Source: Pseudobowmanella sp964228145 (lineage in GTDB: Bacteria; Pseudomonadota; Gammaproteobacteria; Enterobacterales; Alteromonadaceae). Taken from it: 24,673 bases of DNA. The notes below the pieces were generated by a model. The model saw only the letters and a program-made list of their open reading frames with translations. It made no database searches and was not told the DNA's origin. Made by a program: the position numbers and the translations under genes. Positions 1 to 7,511 of the stretch are shown here, piece by piece; positions within the stretch are counted from its first letter, which is position 1; each line of letters starts with the position of its first letter. Location of the stretch: positions 1-24,673 of the forward strand of contig CAXQZJ010000084.1 of NCBI GenBank assembly GCA_964228145.1. Reading direction: 5' to 3'.

Positions 1-2
1 GG

Positions 3-119
3 GCGGCAGCAATGATCGCCACTGCGCTACTGGTCGGCGACCACCCCAATGCAGGCTACCTAAGCTTATTTGTACTGATGCCGTTGGGATTGTGCAGCGT
101 CTTTGCATTAAAAAAGTAA
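3..119 (+). CDS. C-terminal end of an integral membrane protein (partial)
   Basis: The frame is open from the left edge to a TAA at 117-119, giving about 38 residues with no start in the window. The visible part is hydrophobic (from IATALLVG, then YLSLFVLMPLGLCSVFAL) and ends in two lysines, which fits the last transmembrane helix plus a short positive cytoplasmic tail. A secondary transporter of the major facilitator type (for example the Bcr/CflA drug-efflux group) would end this way, but too little is present to name a family. No terminator hairpin follows it before the next gene. Confidence 0.6.
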   Translation, partial: AAAMIATALLVGDHPNAGYLSLFVLMPLGLCSVFALKK

Positions 120-224
120 GTGCTCACATACTCAATTATTCATATAATTTAGTAAATGTAAGTACTTACTATCGTATCTTTCCGGGTATTAATGATGTCA
201 AGGTGCATCTCGCTCAACAACAGG

Positions 225-230
225 TATACT
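225..230 (+). promoter_or_regulatory. possible -10 element upstream of the DUF2608 gene
   Basis: TATACT lies 35 nt upstream of the DUF2608 start codon. No convincing -35 hexamer is seen at 16-18 bp spacing. The 145-bp gap also holds a 12-bp perfect palindrome, GTAAGTACTTAC, at 158-169, which could be an operator. Only the hexamer match itself supports a promoter here. Confidence 0.3.
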
Positions 231-265
231 AAGCGCTAATTAAAATACAGTTGTGAAGGTATAAA

Positions 266-1153
266 ATGAAAACAGTTAAGTTATTGTCGGTCATCTTGAT
301 GGGGGTAGTATTATCCGCCTGTCAGATCACCACGGAACTTAAGGACGGAAGTTTCCAAACTAAGCAGGTAAACAGCTTCGACCAAGTTGCCAGCAGTGTA
401 CATAACAGTGTTGCCAAATATGGCGCAGAAAACGTGTTAGTGGTGGTCGATATAGACAATACCTTACTGACTTCTGACACAGACCTGGGTAGTGACATAT
501 GGTATCAGTGGCAGCGAAATAAATTAGCAGTTAAGCCTACCCCTTCTCAACAGGTTGCCTGTTTATTCGAAGATGCAATTGGCCTGTTATATGAGCTTGC
601 ACCCATGCAGTTGACCGAGGCGTCGGTGCCGACACTGATTGAACAGTGGCAGCAGCAAGGCGTGGTGGTTTTCGGCTTAACGTCCCGTTCACCTAAGTAT
701 CGCGCCGCAACCGAGCGCGAATTACTGTCGAACGGCATAGATCTCACGGGTAATCCACTAACGCCACACGGTAATTCCGGCTTTATTTTTCGCGAAATGC
801 ACAATCGCGAAGTTAGCTATATGCAAGGTATCATGATGACCACCGGGTTGAACAAAGGCGAAATGCTGTCGCTGATGTTAGCCAAAACCGGCGCTGAGTT
901 TAAAGCGATAATATTTGTAGATGATTCGCAAAAAAATATCACTGACCTCACTGAGCATTTCTCAGCGTCCGCACCGGCGGACATGACGGTGTTCCACTAC
1001 ACCCGAATTGAACATCTGCGTGAGCAGCAGCATGGCACGGTTCTGACACAACAACAGGCCAATGCGATGGCTACTGATTGGGACAGACTGCAACATACCC
1101 TAAATCAGGTCTTTCCGACACGTGTTCGACAGGGCTGCCTGAGCACAAACTGA
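266..1153 (+). CDS. DUF2608 family HAD-like lipoprotein
   Basis: This is a 295-residue protein with a lipoprotein signal peptide: MKTVK, a hydrophobic stretch, then lipobox LSAC with the lipidated cysteine at residue 19. The next residue is Gln, so outer-membrane sorting is expected. The body carries the haloacid-dehalogenase signature: DIDNT with Asp62 and Asp64 (motif I), a Thr/Ser-rich GLTSRS stretch (motif II) and FVDDSQKN with Asp219/Asp220 (motif IV). Together these match the DUF2608 group of HAD-superfamily proteins. The catalytic aspartates are intact, so phosphatase-type chemistry is plausible, but the substrate is unknown. The start is supported by GAAGG six nt before the ATG and by the signal peptide. 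It is convergent with the SulP gene and shares a terminator with it. Confidence 0.85.
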   Translation: MKTVKLLSVILMGVVLSACQITTELKDGSFQTKQVNSFDQVASSVHNSVAKYGAENVLVVVDIDNTLLTSDTDLGSDIWYQWQRNKLAVKPTPSQQVACLFEDAIGLLYELAPMQLTEASVPTLIEQWQQQGVVVFGLTSRSPKYRAATERELLSNGIDLTGNPLTPHGNSGFIFREMHNREVSYMQGIMMTTGLNKGEMLSLMLAKTGAEFKAIIFVDDSQKNITDLTEHFSASAPADMTVFHYTRIEHLREQQHGTVLTQQQANAMATDWDRLQHTLNQVFPTRVRQGCLSTN

Positions 1154-1184
1154 AACAGCTCGATTTACACCTGACTACAGCGAT

Positions 1185-1219
1185 AAAAAAGCCCCGTTAA
1201 CTAACAGGGCTTTTTTTAT
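1185..1219. terminator. bidirectional intrinsic terminator between DUF2608 gene and sulP
   Basis: A hairpin is formed by GCCCCGTTA (1191-1199) and TAACAGGGC (1202-1210). It is flanked by an A run on the left (1185-1190) and a T run on the right (1211-1217). One position is a G-U wobble on the minus strand and a C-A mismatch on the plus strand, so it should work somewhat better for the SulP transcript. It lies between two convergent genes. Confidence 0.8.
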
Positions 1220-1230
1220 TTAGTGCTGAA

Positions 1231-2796
1231 TTAGTCTAATCGATCCGTTGCGATGCGGTATCTGGGATCTTCTGACACATTAATCTCAACGTACTTTTGT
1301 GCCTTATTCAGCAGATTTTTACACTCTTCAGACACATGACGTATGTGCAGCTTTTTACCCAAGGCTTCATATTTGTCTGCTAAGCCGTCCAGAGCATCAA
1401 CGCCGGAAGAGTCCCAAATCCGGGATTCGGCAAAATCAATCACGACGTCACCTGGGTCATTCTGCGGGTCAAAGATGTCTTTGAAATGGGACACGGATCC
1501 GAAAAATAGCGGACCATCCAGTTCATAGACTTTCCAGCCGTCCGCATCTGTATGGGCTCGTGCTGCAATATGTGTTGCATGTTTCCAGGCGAACACCAAT
1601 GCGGACACTATTACGCCCACGATGACCGCGATGGCTAAGTCTGCAAACACAGTGACCGCAGTCACCAAAAATAGTACAAACGCGTCCTCTTTATTCACGC
1701 TACGGATAATACGGAAAGAGGCCCACTCAAAGGTACCAATCACCACAACAAACATAACTCCAACCAGTGCAGCCAACGGAATCATTTCAATCAAAGGCGC
1801 AGCAAACAAAATGAAGCCAAGCAACACTAATGCGGCGGTGATACCTGATAACCGTCCCCGACCGCCAGAATTGATGTTAATCATTGACTGACCAATCATG
1901 GCACAACCACCCATGCCTCCGAAGAACCCATTAACCGTATTGGCAACACCCTGGCCTATACACTCTTGGTTTCCAGACCCACGAGTATTGGTCATATCGT
2001 CGATCAAAGACAATGTAAGTAGTGATTCAATCAGGCCGACCAGACATAAAATGACGGCTGTAGGCAGGATGATCATCAGGGTTTCCCAAGTTAATGGCAC
2101 CATCGGTATACTGAAGCTTGGTAGTTCTCCGGACAGGGTGACAGTGGCTTTTTGGTCATCGCTGACACCATCACGCACAAAGTCTATTACGGTGCGGGTA
2201 TCCAAATCTAAGCCGTGGACTAATAGCGTTACAGTAACGATGGCAACTAAGGTGGCGGGTACGGCTTTGGTCAATTTAGGAAAGAAGTAGATGATCGCCA
2301 TGGTTAACGCCACCAAACCTAACATGATGTAGAGCAAATCGCCCTGTAACCACTGAACTTCACCCATTGCGTCTTTAAATTGGAATTGACCTAACTGAGC
2401 CAGAAAGATAACAATCGCCAATCCGTTTACGAATCCCAGCATCACAGGGTAGGGAACCAGTCGGATGAACTTTCCGAGTTTGAATATTCCGGCGGTGATT
2501 TGCAGCAAACCGGCCAGCAATACTGCGGCAAACAAGTACTGAATACCGTATTGAGAAACCAGTGCCACCATAACAACGGCAGTTGCACCTGTTGCACCCG
2601 AAATCATTCCGGGGCGACCACCAATGGCGGAAGTAATCAGGCCCATCATAAAGGCGGCGTACAAACCCACCATAGGTTCGACACCGGCGACAAACGCGAA
2701 CGCGACGGCTTCTGGCACCAAGGCCAGCGCGACAGTGATGCCGGAAAGGACATCGTTTTTAACGTTACCATCGCGATTTGTGAACAAATCGAACAT
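1231..2796 (-). CDS. SulP family inorganic anion transporter with STAS domain
   Basis: This is a 521-residue inner-membrane transporter of the SulP (SLC26) family, which carries sulfate, bicarbonate or other anions, usually by proton or sodium symport. The N-terminal part has the typical opening (LSGITVALALVPEAVAFA, then GLYAAFMMGLI and GATGATAVV), followed by multiple hydrophobic helices to about residue 405. The C-terminal cytoplasmic STAS domain runs from about residue 415 to 505 (VYELDGPLFFGS, then DVVIDFAESRIWDSSGVDAL). Substrate cannot be read from the sequence; there is no carbonic anhydrase or sulfate-assimilation gene beside it. The start ATG is preceded by AGGGAGA at normal spacing. 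The gene is probably monocistronic: the fklB terminator lies upstream and a shared terminator downstream. Confidence 0.93.
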   Translation of the reverse strand: MFDLFTNRDGNVKNDVLSGITVALALVPEAVAFAFVAGVEPMVGLYAAFMMGLITSAIGGRPGMISGATGATAVVMVALVSQYGIQYLFAAVLLAGLLQITAGIFKLGKFIRLVPYPVMLGFVNGLAIVIFLAQLGQFQFKDAMGEVQWLQGDLLYIMLGLVALTMAIIYFFPKLTKAVPATLVAIVTVTLLVHGLDLDTRTVIDFVRDGVSDDQKATVTLSGELPSFSIPMVPLTWETLMIILPTAVILCLVGLIESLLTLSLIDDMTNTRGSGNQECIGQGVANTVNGFFGGMGGCAMIGQSMININSGGRGRLSGITAALVLLGFILFAAPLIEMIPLAALVGVMFVVVIGTFEWASFRIIRSVNKEDAFVLFLVTAVTVFADLAIAVIVGVIVSALVFAWKHATHIAARAHTDADGWKVYELDGPLFFGSVSHFKDIFDPQNDPGDVVIDFAESRIWDSSGVDALDGLADKYEALGKKLHIRHVSEECKNLLNKAQKYVEINVSEDPRYRIATDRLD

Positions 2797-2867
2797 GGAT
2801 TCTCCCTGAGTATAAAAAGGGTTAAATTTTAGGCGCGCAAGTTTAACAGGTTATGCGCGGGGCATCC

Positions 2868-2884
2868 TTTAACAAATTGTTAAA
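2868..2884. promoter_or_regulatory. 17-nt palindrome upstream of sulP, possible operator
   Basis: TTTAACAAATTGTTAAA is a perfect 8+1+8 palindrome about 72 nt upstream of the sulP start codon, between that gene and the fklB terminator. Further copies of the half motif GTTAAA/TTTAAC occur at about 2821-2826 and 2842-2846, between the palindrome and sulP. Spacing suits a repressor or activator site in the sulP promoter. The binding protein is unknown. Confidence 0.4.
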
Positions 2885-2900
2885 AACCAGTGTAGCAGGC

Positions 2901-2933
2901 AAAAAAAAGCCCGCGGCTGCGGGCTAATTTTTT
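2901..2933 (-). terminator. intrinsic terminator of fklB
   Basis: A 7-bp GC-rich stem, AGCCCGC (2908-2914) with GCGGGCT (2919-2925), closes a GGCT loop. On the minus strand it is followed at once by eight T residues (2901-2908 read in reverse). It begins within 10 nt of the fklB stop codon. Confidence 0.9.
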
Positions 2934-3549
2934 AGAGGATATCGAGTAATTCCACATCGAATACTAGGGTAGTGTACGGGCCGATAGCAGAACCGGCGCC
3001 TTGCGCACCATAGGCCAGATCGTGGGGAACATACAAACGCCATTTGGCGCCTACTTTCATCATTTGCAGGGCTTCGGTCCAACCTTTAATAACGCCGCCA
3101 ACTGGGAACTCTGCGGGTTGATTGCGCTCATAAGAGCTGTCAAACACGGTGCCATCTAACAAGGTACCATGGTAATGGGTGCGCACTGTCGCACTTGCGT
3201 CAGGGCTATCACCTTCGCCTTCATTAATAATTTCATACTGCAAACCAGATTCAGTCACAAACACTTCATCGCGTTGAGCGTTTTGAGCCAGGAACTGCTT
3301 ACCCGCTTCAATGACTGCTTTTGATTGCTCTTCTTTTGCTGCTTGTAAGCGTGCATTGATTTCTTCGAAAGCTGCCTGTAGCTGGTCATTAGACACTTCA
3401 CTAGGTTGACCTGCGAATGCAGTTTGAATGCCGGCCAGTGCCGCATCAATATCAAAACCTTCGAACGGACGCTGACCCAATTGTTGGCCCATTTGTAAGC
3501 CAATGCCATAGCTGGCTTGTTGTTCTACACTGGTGTACTTATCTGACAT
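2932..3549 (-). CDS. fklB: FKBP-type peptidyl-prolyl cis-trans isomerase FklB
   Basis: This 205-residue protein matches the E. coli FklB (FKBP22) family, which has about the same length. The N-terminal dimerisation part (about residues 1-100) begins with the family's QASYGIGLQMGQQL signature and a long charged helix. The C-terminal FKBP domain (about 105-205) shows the rotamase core: GTVFDSS, the EFPVGGVIKGW active-site strand, and AYG followed by the closing strand TLVFDVELLDI. It catalyses proline isomerisation as a folding helper. No signal peptide is visible, so it should be cytoplasmic. It is divergent from ppc; the 111-bp gap must hold both promoters, though none is clear. The Shine-Dalgarno sequence is weak. 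Confidence 0.95.
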   Translation of the reverse strand: MSDKYTSVEQQASYGIGLQMGQQLGQRPFEGFDIDAALAGIQTAFAGQPSEVSNDQLQAAFEEINARLQAAKEEQSKAVIEAGKQFLAQNAQRDEVFVTESGLQYEIINEGEGDSPDASATVRTHYHGTLLDGTVFDSSYERNQPAEFPVGGVIKGWTEALQMMKVGAKWRLYVPHDLAYGAQGAGSAIGPYTTLVFDVELLDIL

Positions 3550-3660
3550 GCTTATTCCAATTGCTGATGAGTTAGTTCACAAAAAAGGCGACAAGGCTAG
3601 CACAATTGTCACCGCAAATCAGGTAAGGTAAGTAGTTCATTTTGTAACGCGAGGAATGCT

Positions 3661-6282
3661 ATGGCTTTTTTTGATTCAGAATTACAAGACACGGTGCGCG
3701 ATCTAGGCAAAATCTTAGGCCAAACCATTAAGGCTCAATTGGGCGAAAGCTGGCTGGAACGGATTGAGGATGTGCGCAAGGCAGGCCGGGCCTCGACAGA
3801 GGGCGACGGCGATGCAACGGCAGATCTGGTTTCTATGTTCAAGGCGTTGGGCGATGACGATTTGCTGGTATTGGGCCGGGCGTTTTGTCAGTTTCTGAAT
3901 TTAGCCAATATAGCTGAACAAGAATACAATGTGGGTCAGCAACAAGCCGATAACCTCGAGCAGTTGTTTGTGAAATTGGATGGGTTAGATGTTGATGCGA
4001 CACAGTTTGCCGATGCCTTGGCAAAATTAAAGATTGATTTAGTGCTGACTGCCCACCCTACTGAGGTCAGCCGTCGCACCCTGATTCACAAATACACTGA
4101 ATTGGCTGATTGCTTGCGCCAAATACATCAGCAAACCCTGAGTGAACGCCAGCGTGCGAGGGTTGAAACCCGCATAGCAGAGCTAGTCGCACAAGCCTGG
4201 CACACAGATGAAATCCGCAACACCAGGCCGACACCAGAAGATGAAGCACAGTGGGGCTTTTCGGTGATTGAAAAATCACTGTGGCAAGCAGTGCCGGCTT
4301 TTGTACGACGATTGGATGAAAGTGTGACTGCCAAATATGGGCAGCCACTCCCTCTGGATGCGATTCCGGTACGCTTGAGTTCCTGGATGGGCGGGGACCG
4401 AGATGGTAATCCGTTTGTCACAGCAAAAGTCACCGAAAGGGTATTATTATTAGCTCGCCGCCGTGCTGCTGACCTGTTCTTCAAAGATGTCGATGCGCTG
4501 CAAGCTGAGCTGTCGATGAATGTGTGCGATAAGCCGCTGCGTGACAAAGTTGGTCAGGACGTTCATGAGCCCTACCGCGCTGTGTTGAGAACCTTGCGTG
4601 AACAGCTCAGAGCCACTTACCGCGGTATTGTCGCTACCTTAAATGGTGAGCCAACGGACAGCAGCCAATGGATTTCTGATAATCAGCAACTGCTAGAGCC
4701 TCTGATGCTGTGCTACAACTCTCTGCATGCCTGTGGCATGGGTATCATTGCTGACGGTGCGTTATTGGACACTATTCGTCGTGTACATGCCTTCGGCTGC
4801 ACCCTTTTGCGTCTGGATATCCGACAAGACTCTGAGCGACACAGTGATGTCTTCGCGGAACTGACCCAAACCCTTGGATTGGGCGATTACAATCAGTGGG
4901 ACGAAAGCCGTAAACAAGCCTTTTTGTTAACTGAACTTGCTTCACGACGGCCCCTATTTCCGCGGGACTGGACCCCATCAGAAGCGGTTCAGGAGGTGAT
5001 CGATACATGCCGTGTAATTGGTCAAAATGATCGTTCGGGCTTTGGCATATACATAATTTCCATGGCGTCGGAAGCATCAGATGTATTGGCGGTCAAATTG
5101 CTGCTCAAAGAATGTGGCGTCAACTGGTCGATGCCGGTCGCCCCCCTGTTTGAAACGCTCGATGATTTAAACCGTGCTGCAGCCACGACCCGAAAACTGT
5201 TTGAATGTGACTGGTATAAGTCTGCCATTAAGGGTAAACAGTTTATCATGATTGGTTACTCTGACTCGGCGAAAGATGCAGGCTCTCTGGCTGCCGGCTG
5301 GGCACAGTACCAATCTCAGGAAGCGTTGGTTGCCCTGGCTGATGAACATGATATCGCATTGACACTGTTCCATGGCCGAGGTGGTACGATTGGGCGTGGT
5401 GGCTTGCCAGCGGCTGAAGCGATTCAATCACAACCACCAGGATCACTTGATGGGGGCTTCCGGGTAACAGAACAGGGGGAAACCATCCGTTATAAGTTCG
5501 GAATGCCCAAATTAGCGCAGCAGAGCCTGAGTTTATATGCCAGTGCCATCTTATTGGCGATTGTTAATCCGCCGCCCGCGCCAAAAGCAAAATGGCGGGA
5601 GTTATTAGATAGCATGGCAGACGAAGCTTGTGCAAATTATCGTAATGTAGTGCGTTATGACGACAATTTCGTCCCTTATTTCCGAGCGGCCACGCCGGAG
5701 TTAGAATTAGGCAAGTTGCCCTTAGGCAGCCGCCCGGCCAAGCGTAAGCCCCAAGGTGGTGTCGAGAGTTTGCGAGCCATTCCTTGGATTTTCGCCTGGG
5801 CGCAAACCCGCTTGGTGTTACCTAGCTGGCTGGGCGTTATGCCGGCAATTAAAACCGCCATCGATCAGGGGCGCCGCAGTGATATCGAAACTATGATTGC
5901 TGACTGGCCCTTCTTTCGCAGTCGTATTTCCATGTTGGACATGGTTTTCCACAAAGCCGATACCCGAATAAGCGCCGAATATGATCGTCGTTTAGTACCT
6001 GAGAGTATTCGCTATTTTGGTGACGGTTTACGACAGGAATTGGACGAAAGCCGCAGTCTTATTCTTGACCTGCTGGGTCAGCAAGAAGTGATGGAGCAGG
6101 ACCCTCAGGGTAAAGCATCGATGCAATTACGCGCCCATTATCTGCAACCCTTGCATTTTCTGCAGATCGAGTTGCTTGAGCGGGTTCGAAAATTGGAAGA
6201 AACTCAACATAACCCCGTATTGGAGCGGGCAATGATGATCACTATTGCCGGTATTGCCGTAGGTATGCGGAACACTGGTTAA
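3661..6282 (+). CDS. ppc: phosphoenolpyruvate carboxylase
   Basis: This 873-residue enzyme adds bicarbonate to phosphoenolpyruvate to give oxaloacetate, refilling the TCA cycle. Length is normal for bacterial Ppc (E. coli about 883). Seen motifs are LTAHPTEVSRR with the catalytic His132, SWMGGDRDGNPFVT near residue 243, GYSDSAKDAG, and the FHGRGGTIGRGG loop with His571 and Arg573. The invariant C-terminus MRNTG is also present and in Ppc takes part in the allosteric and active-site architecture. The ATG is preceded by a GAGGA ribosome site. The gene is divergent from fklB and ends in a strong terminator, so it is probably a single-gene transcript. All key residues are intact. Confidence 0.98.
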   Translation: MAFFDSELQDTVRDLGKILGQTIKAQLGESWLERIEDVRKAGRASTEGDGDATADLVSMFKALGDDDLLVLGRAFCQFLNLANIAEQEYNVGQQQADNLEQLFVKLDGLDVDATQFADALAKLKIDLVLTAHPTEVSRRTLIHKYTELADCLRQIHQQTLSERQRARVETRIAELVAQAWHTDEIRNTRPTPEDEAQWGFSVIEKSLWQAVPAFVRRLDESVTAKYGQPLPLDAIPVRLSSWMGGDRDGNPFVTAKVTERVLLLARRRAADLFFKDVDALQAELSMNVCDKPLRDKVGQDVHEPYRAVLRTLREQLRATYRGIVATLNGEPTDSSQWISDNQQLLEPLMLCYNSLHACGMGIIADGALLDTIRRVHAFGCTLLRLDIRQDSERHSDVFAELTQTLGLGDYNQWDESRKQAFLLTELASRRPLFPRDWTPSEAVQEVIDTCRVIGQNDRSGFGIYIISMASEASDVLAVKLLLKECGVNWSMPVAPLFETLDDLNRAAATTRKLFECDWYKSAIKGKQFIMIGYSDSAKDAGSLAAGWAQYQSQEALVALADEHDIALTLFHGRGGTIGRGGLPAAEAIQSQPPGSLDGGFRVTEQGETIRYKFGMPKLAQQSLSLYASAILLAIVNPPPAPKAKWRELLDSMADEACANYRNVVRYDDNFVPYFRAATPELELGKLPLGSRPAKRKPQGGVESLRAIPWIFAWAQTRLVLPSWLGVMPAIKTAIDQGRRSDIETMIADWPFFRSRISMLDMVFHKADTRISAEYDRRLVPESIRYFGDGLRQELDESRSLILDLLGQQEVMEQDPQGKASMQLRAHYLQPLHFLQIELLERVRKLEETQHNPVLERAMMITIAGIAVGMRNTG

Positions 6283-6290
6283 TCCACGTC

Positions 6291-6318
6291 CGGGGGCCAC
6301 TTGGCCCCCGTAATTTTT
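6291..6318 (+). terminator. intrinsic terminator of ppc, abutting the next start codon
   Basis: A perfect 8-bp stem CGGGGGCC (6291-6298) / GGCCCCCG (6303-6310) with loop ACTT is followed by TAATTTTT. It starts 8 nt after the ppc stop, and its U tract runs straight into the deacetylase-family ATG at 6319. This leaves no room for a Shine-Dalgarno sequence outside the hairpin. Confidence 0.85.
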
Positions 6319-7221
6319 ATGACTGAACTTGTTTATCACCCCATTTATTCGCGGCTGGAATTGCCCTCGCATCACCGTTTTCCAATACAGAAATATGCGG
6401 CGATTTATGCCAGCCTTATTGCAGCTGGGGTATCCCCCAGCCGTTTCCACACCCCAGAAGCGATTTCCCGACAGTTGCTGAATCAGGTATTCGACCATCA
6501 ATATGTAGATGACTTTCTCAACGGTAGCTTGTGTCCCAAAGCAATGCGCAGAATTGGTTTTCCCTGGTCAGAGCAATTGGTTGCCCGAACCCTCACCGCG
6601 GTAGGAGGAACCTTGCTTACCTCGCAACTTGCATTGGCGTCGGGTCTGGCGCTGAATTTGACCGGCGGATATCACCACGGCTTTGCAGACTTTGGGTCGG
6701 GCTTTTGCATCTTTAATGATCTGTACCTCAGTGCTAGACATTTAATCGCCCATTCTGACATCGAGAAGGTGTTAATTATAGATTGTGACGTCCACCAAGG
6801 GGATGGTACCGCCAGCTTAAGTCGCGAAGATGAGCAAATATTTACTGTGTCGCTGCATGGTGCTAAAAATTTCCCGTATCGAAAACAAATATCTGATCTC
6901 GATATCGACTTGGACAGTCATACTCAGGACGATGAGTATCTGACGGCTTTACACCAGGCATTGCTGGTTTGTGAGCGAAGCTTTCAGCCGGATTTTATTT
7001 TATACGATGCAGGCGTGGATATTCATCAGCACGATGACTTAGGTTTACTCGCCATCAGTACGCAAGGGGTATTAGAAAGAGACAAAATGGTGTTGGCGTA
7101 TGCCAAACAGTTAGGTGTGCCCTTGGCTGCTGTGATAGGCGGGGGTTATCAACGGGATATCGCGGCGTTAACCGACGTGCATCTTAGCTTATTTCGTGCG
7201 GCTGGGGTGATACCAGACTGA
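6319..7221 (+). CDS. histone deacetylase family protein
   Basis: This is a 300-residue zinc-dependent hydrolase of the arginase/deacetylase fold (HDAC, AcuC and acetylpolyamine amidohydrolase relatives). With the ATG at 6319 as residue 1, the charge-relay pair is His119-His120 (GGYHHGFAD). The metal ligands are Asp157 and His159 (DCDVHQGDG) and Asp234 (DAGVDIHQ), and the catalytic tyrosine is Tyr277 (GGGYQRD), so the active site is complete. The substrate in bacteria (acetyl-lysine, acetylpolyamine or another amide) cannot be told. A TTG at 6301 would add six residues but lies inside the ppc terminator hairpin. The ATG gives the usual family start (VYHPIY, then HHRFPIQKY). No Shine-Dalgarno sequence is seen, so initiation may be leaderless or weak. 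Confidence 0.88.
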   Translation: MTELVYHPIYSRLELPSHHRFPIQKYAAIYASLIAAGVSPSRFHTPEAISRQLLNQVFDHQYVDDFLNGSLCPKAMRRIGFPWSEQLVARTLTAVGGTLLTSQLALASGLALNLTGGYHHGFADFGSGFCIFNDLYLSARHLIAHSDIEKVLIIDCDVHQGDGTASLSREDEQIFTVSLHGAKNFPYRKQISDLDIDLDSHTQDDEYLTALHQALLVCERSFQPDFILYDAGVDIHQHDDLGLLAISTQGVLERDKMVLAYAKQLGVPLAAVIGGGYQRDIAALTDVHLSLFRAAGVIPD

Positions 7222-7348
7222 CAACGGGCCTGTTAAAAGTTGGATTTTTTTTAGCTGGACGATAAACAAATGTCGGCTGATGGGCCTGATTTTGGCGCTT
7301 CGCCCTCGCCATGGAAATCCACTGAGTTTCGGTTTTCTGTGTAGCCAT
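7184..7348 (-). CDS. candidate small basic protein, 54 residues, unknown
   Basis: This short ORF starts at an ATG preceded, at five nt, by a full consensus AAGGAGG (7354-7360); no other gene here has a better ribosome site. The product is basic and rich in Gln, Lys, Arg and Pro (begins MATQKTETQWISMARAKRQN), with no signal peptide and no transmembrane segment. I do not recognise a family. Its last 38 nt lie antisense to the 3' end of the deacetylase-family gene. A longer frame upstream to 7414 exists but lacks a ribosome site. The leader can form competing stems around the ribosome site. The ORF could be a real small protein, a leader peptide or chance; the ribosome site is the main support. 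Confidence 0.5.
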   Translation of the reverse strand: MATQKTETQWISMARAKRQNQAHQPTFVYRPAKKNPTFNRPVVSLVSPQPHEIS

Positions 7349-7353
7349 GCATG

Positions 7354-7427
7354 CCTCCTTACGATAAGCATGGTCGAAAAATAATAAAATGCCAGAATGG
7401 CCGATAGGCGACAATACGGCTTATCGC
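7354..7427 (-). promoter_or_regulatory. structured leader in front of the 54-residue ORF
   Basis: On the minus strand GCGATAAGC (7427-7419) can pair over nine bases, one a G-U wobble, with GCTTATCGT (7369-7361), whose 3' end touches the AAGGAGG ribosome site. The same 5' arm can instead pair imperfectly with GCCTATCGGC (7409-7400). A third option is CCATGC (7373-7368) with GCATGG (7350-7345), which places the ribosome site in a loop and the start codon in a stem. A small GCCA/TGGC hairpin (7401-7391) is followed by a T-rich tract. Mutually exclusive pairings of this kind are typical of cis-regulatory leaders, but function is inferred. Confidence 0.35.
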
Positions 7428-7480
7428 AATTATTCAGTTATTTAACTTTTGTGGGAATAAAAAATTCTTGTCCGGATGCA

Positions 7481-7507
7481 ACTCCACCGGTGCCTGACCG
7501 GTGGAGT
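7481..7507 (-). terminator. long stem-loop just after ydbL
   Basis: A perfect 11-bp inverted repeat, ACTCCACCGGT (7481-7491) and ACCGGTGGAGT (7497-7507), with a 5-nt loop begins 5 nt beyond the ydbL stop. On the minus strand the nearest T run (about 7460-7466) is some 14 nt further on, so it is not a textbook intrinsic terminator. It may end or protect the 3' end of the ydbH-ynbE-ydbL transcript. Confidence 0.45.
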
Positions 7508-7511
7508 GATA

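Noticed and set aside
1622..2290. Plus-strand open frames across sulP
   Set aside because: They are antisense to an unmistakable SulP coding region, with low-complexity translations and no ribosome site.
3606..3634. ppc promoter TTGTCA with TAAGTA at 17 bp
   Set aside because: The -35 is good but the -10 matches only two of six consensus bases, so it is not listed as a feature.
6301..6318. TTG at 6301 as the start of the deacetylase-family gene
   Set aside because: It lies within the loop and stem of the ppc terminator, and the family's normal N-terminus begins at the ATG at 6319.
7189..7371. Alternative minus-strand frame starting at 7371 in the 7222-7511 gap
   Set aside because: It has no ribosome site and overlaps in another frame the 54-residue ORF that has a perfect one.
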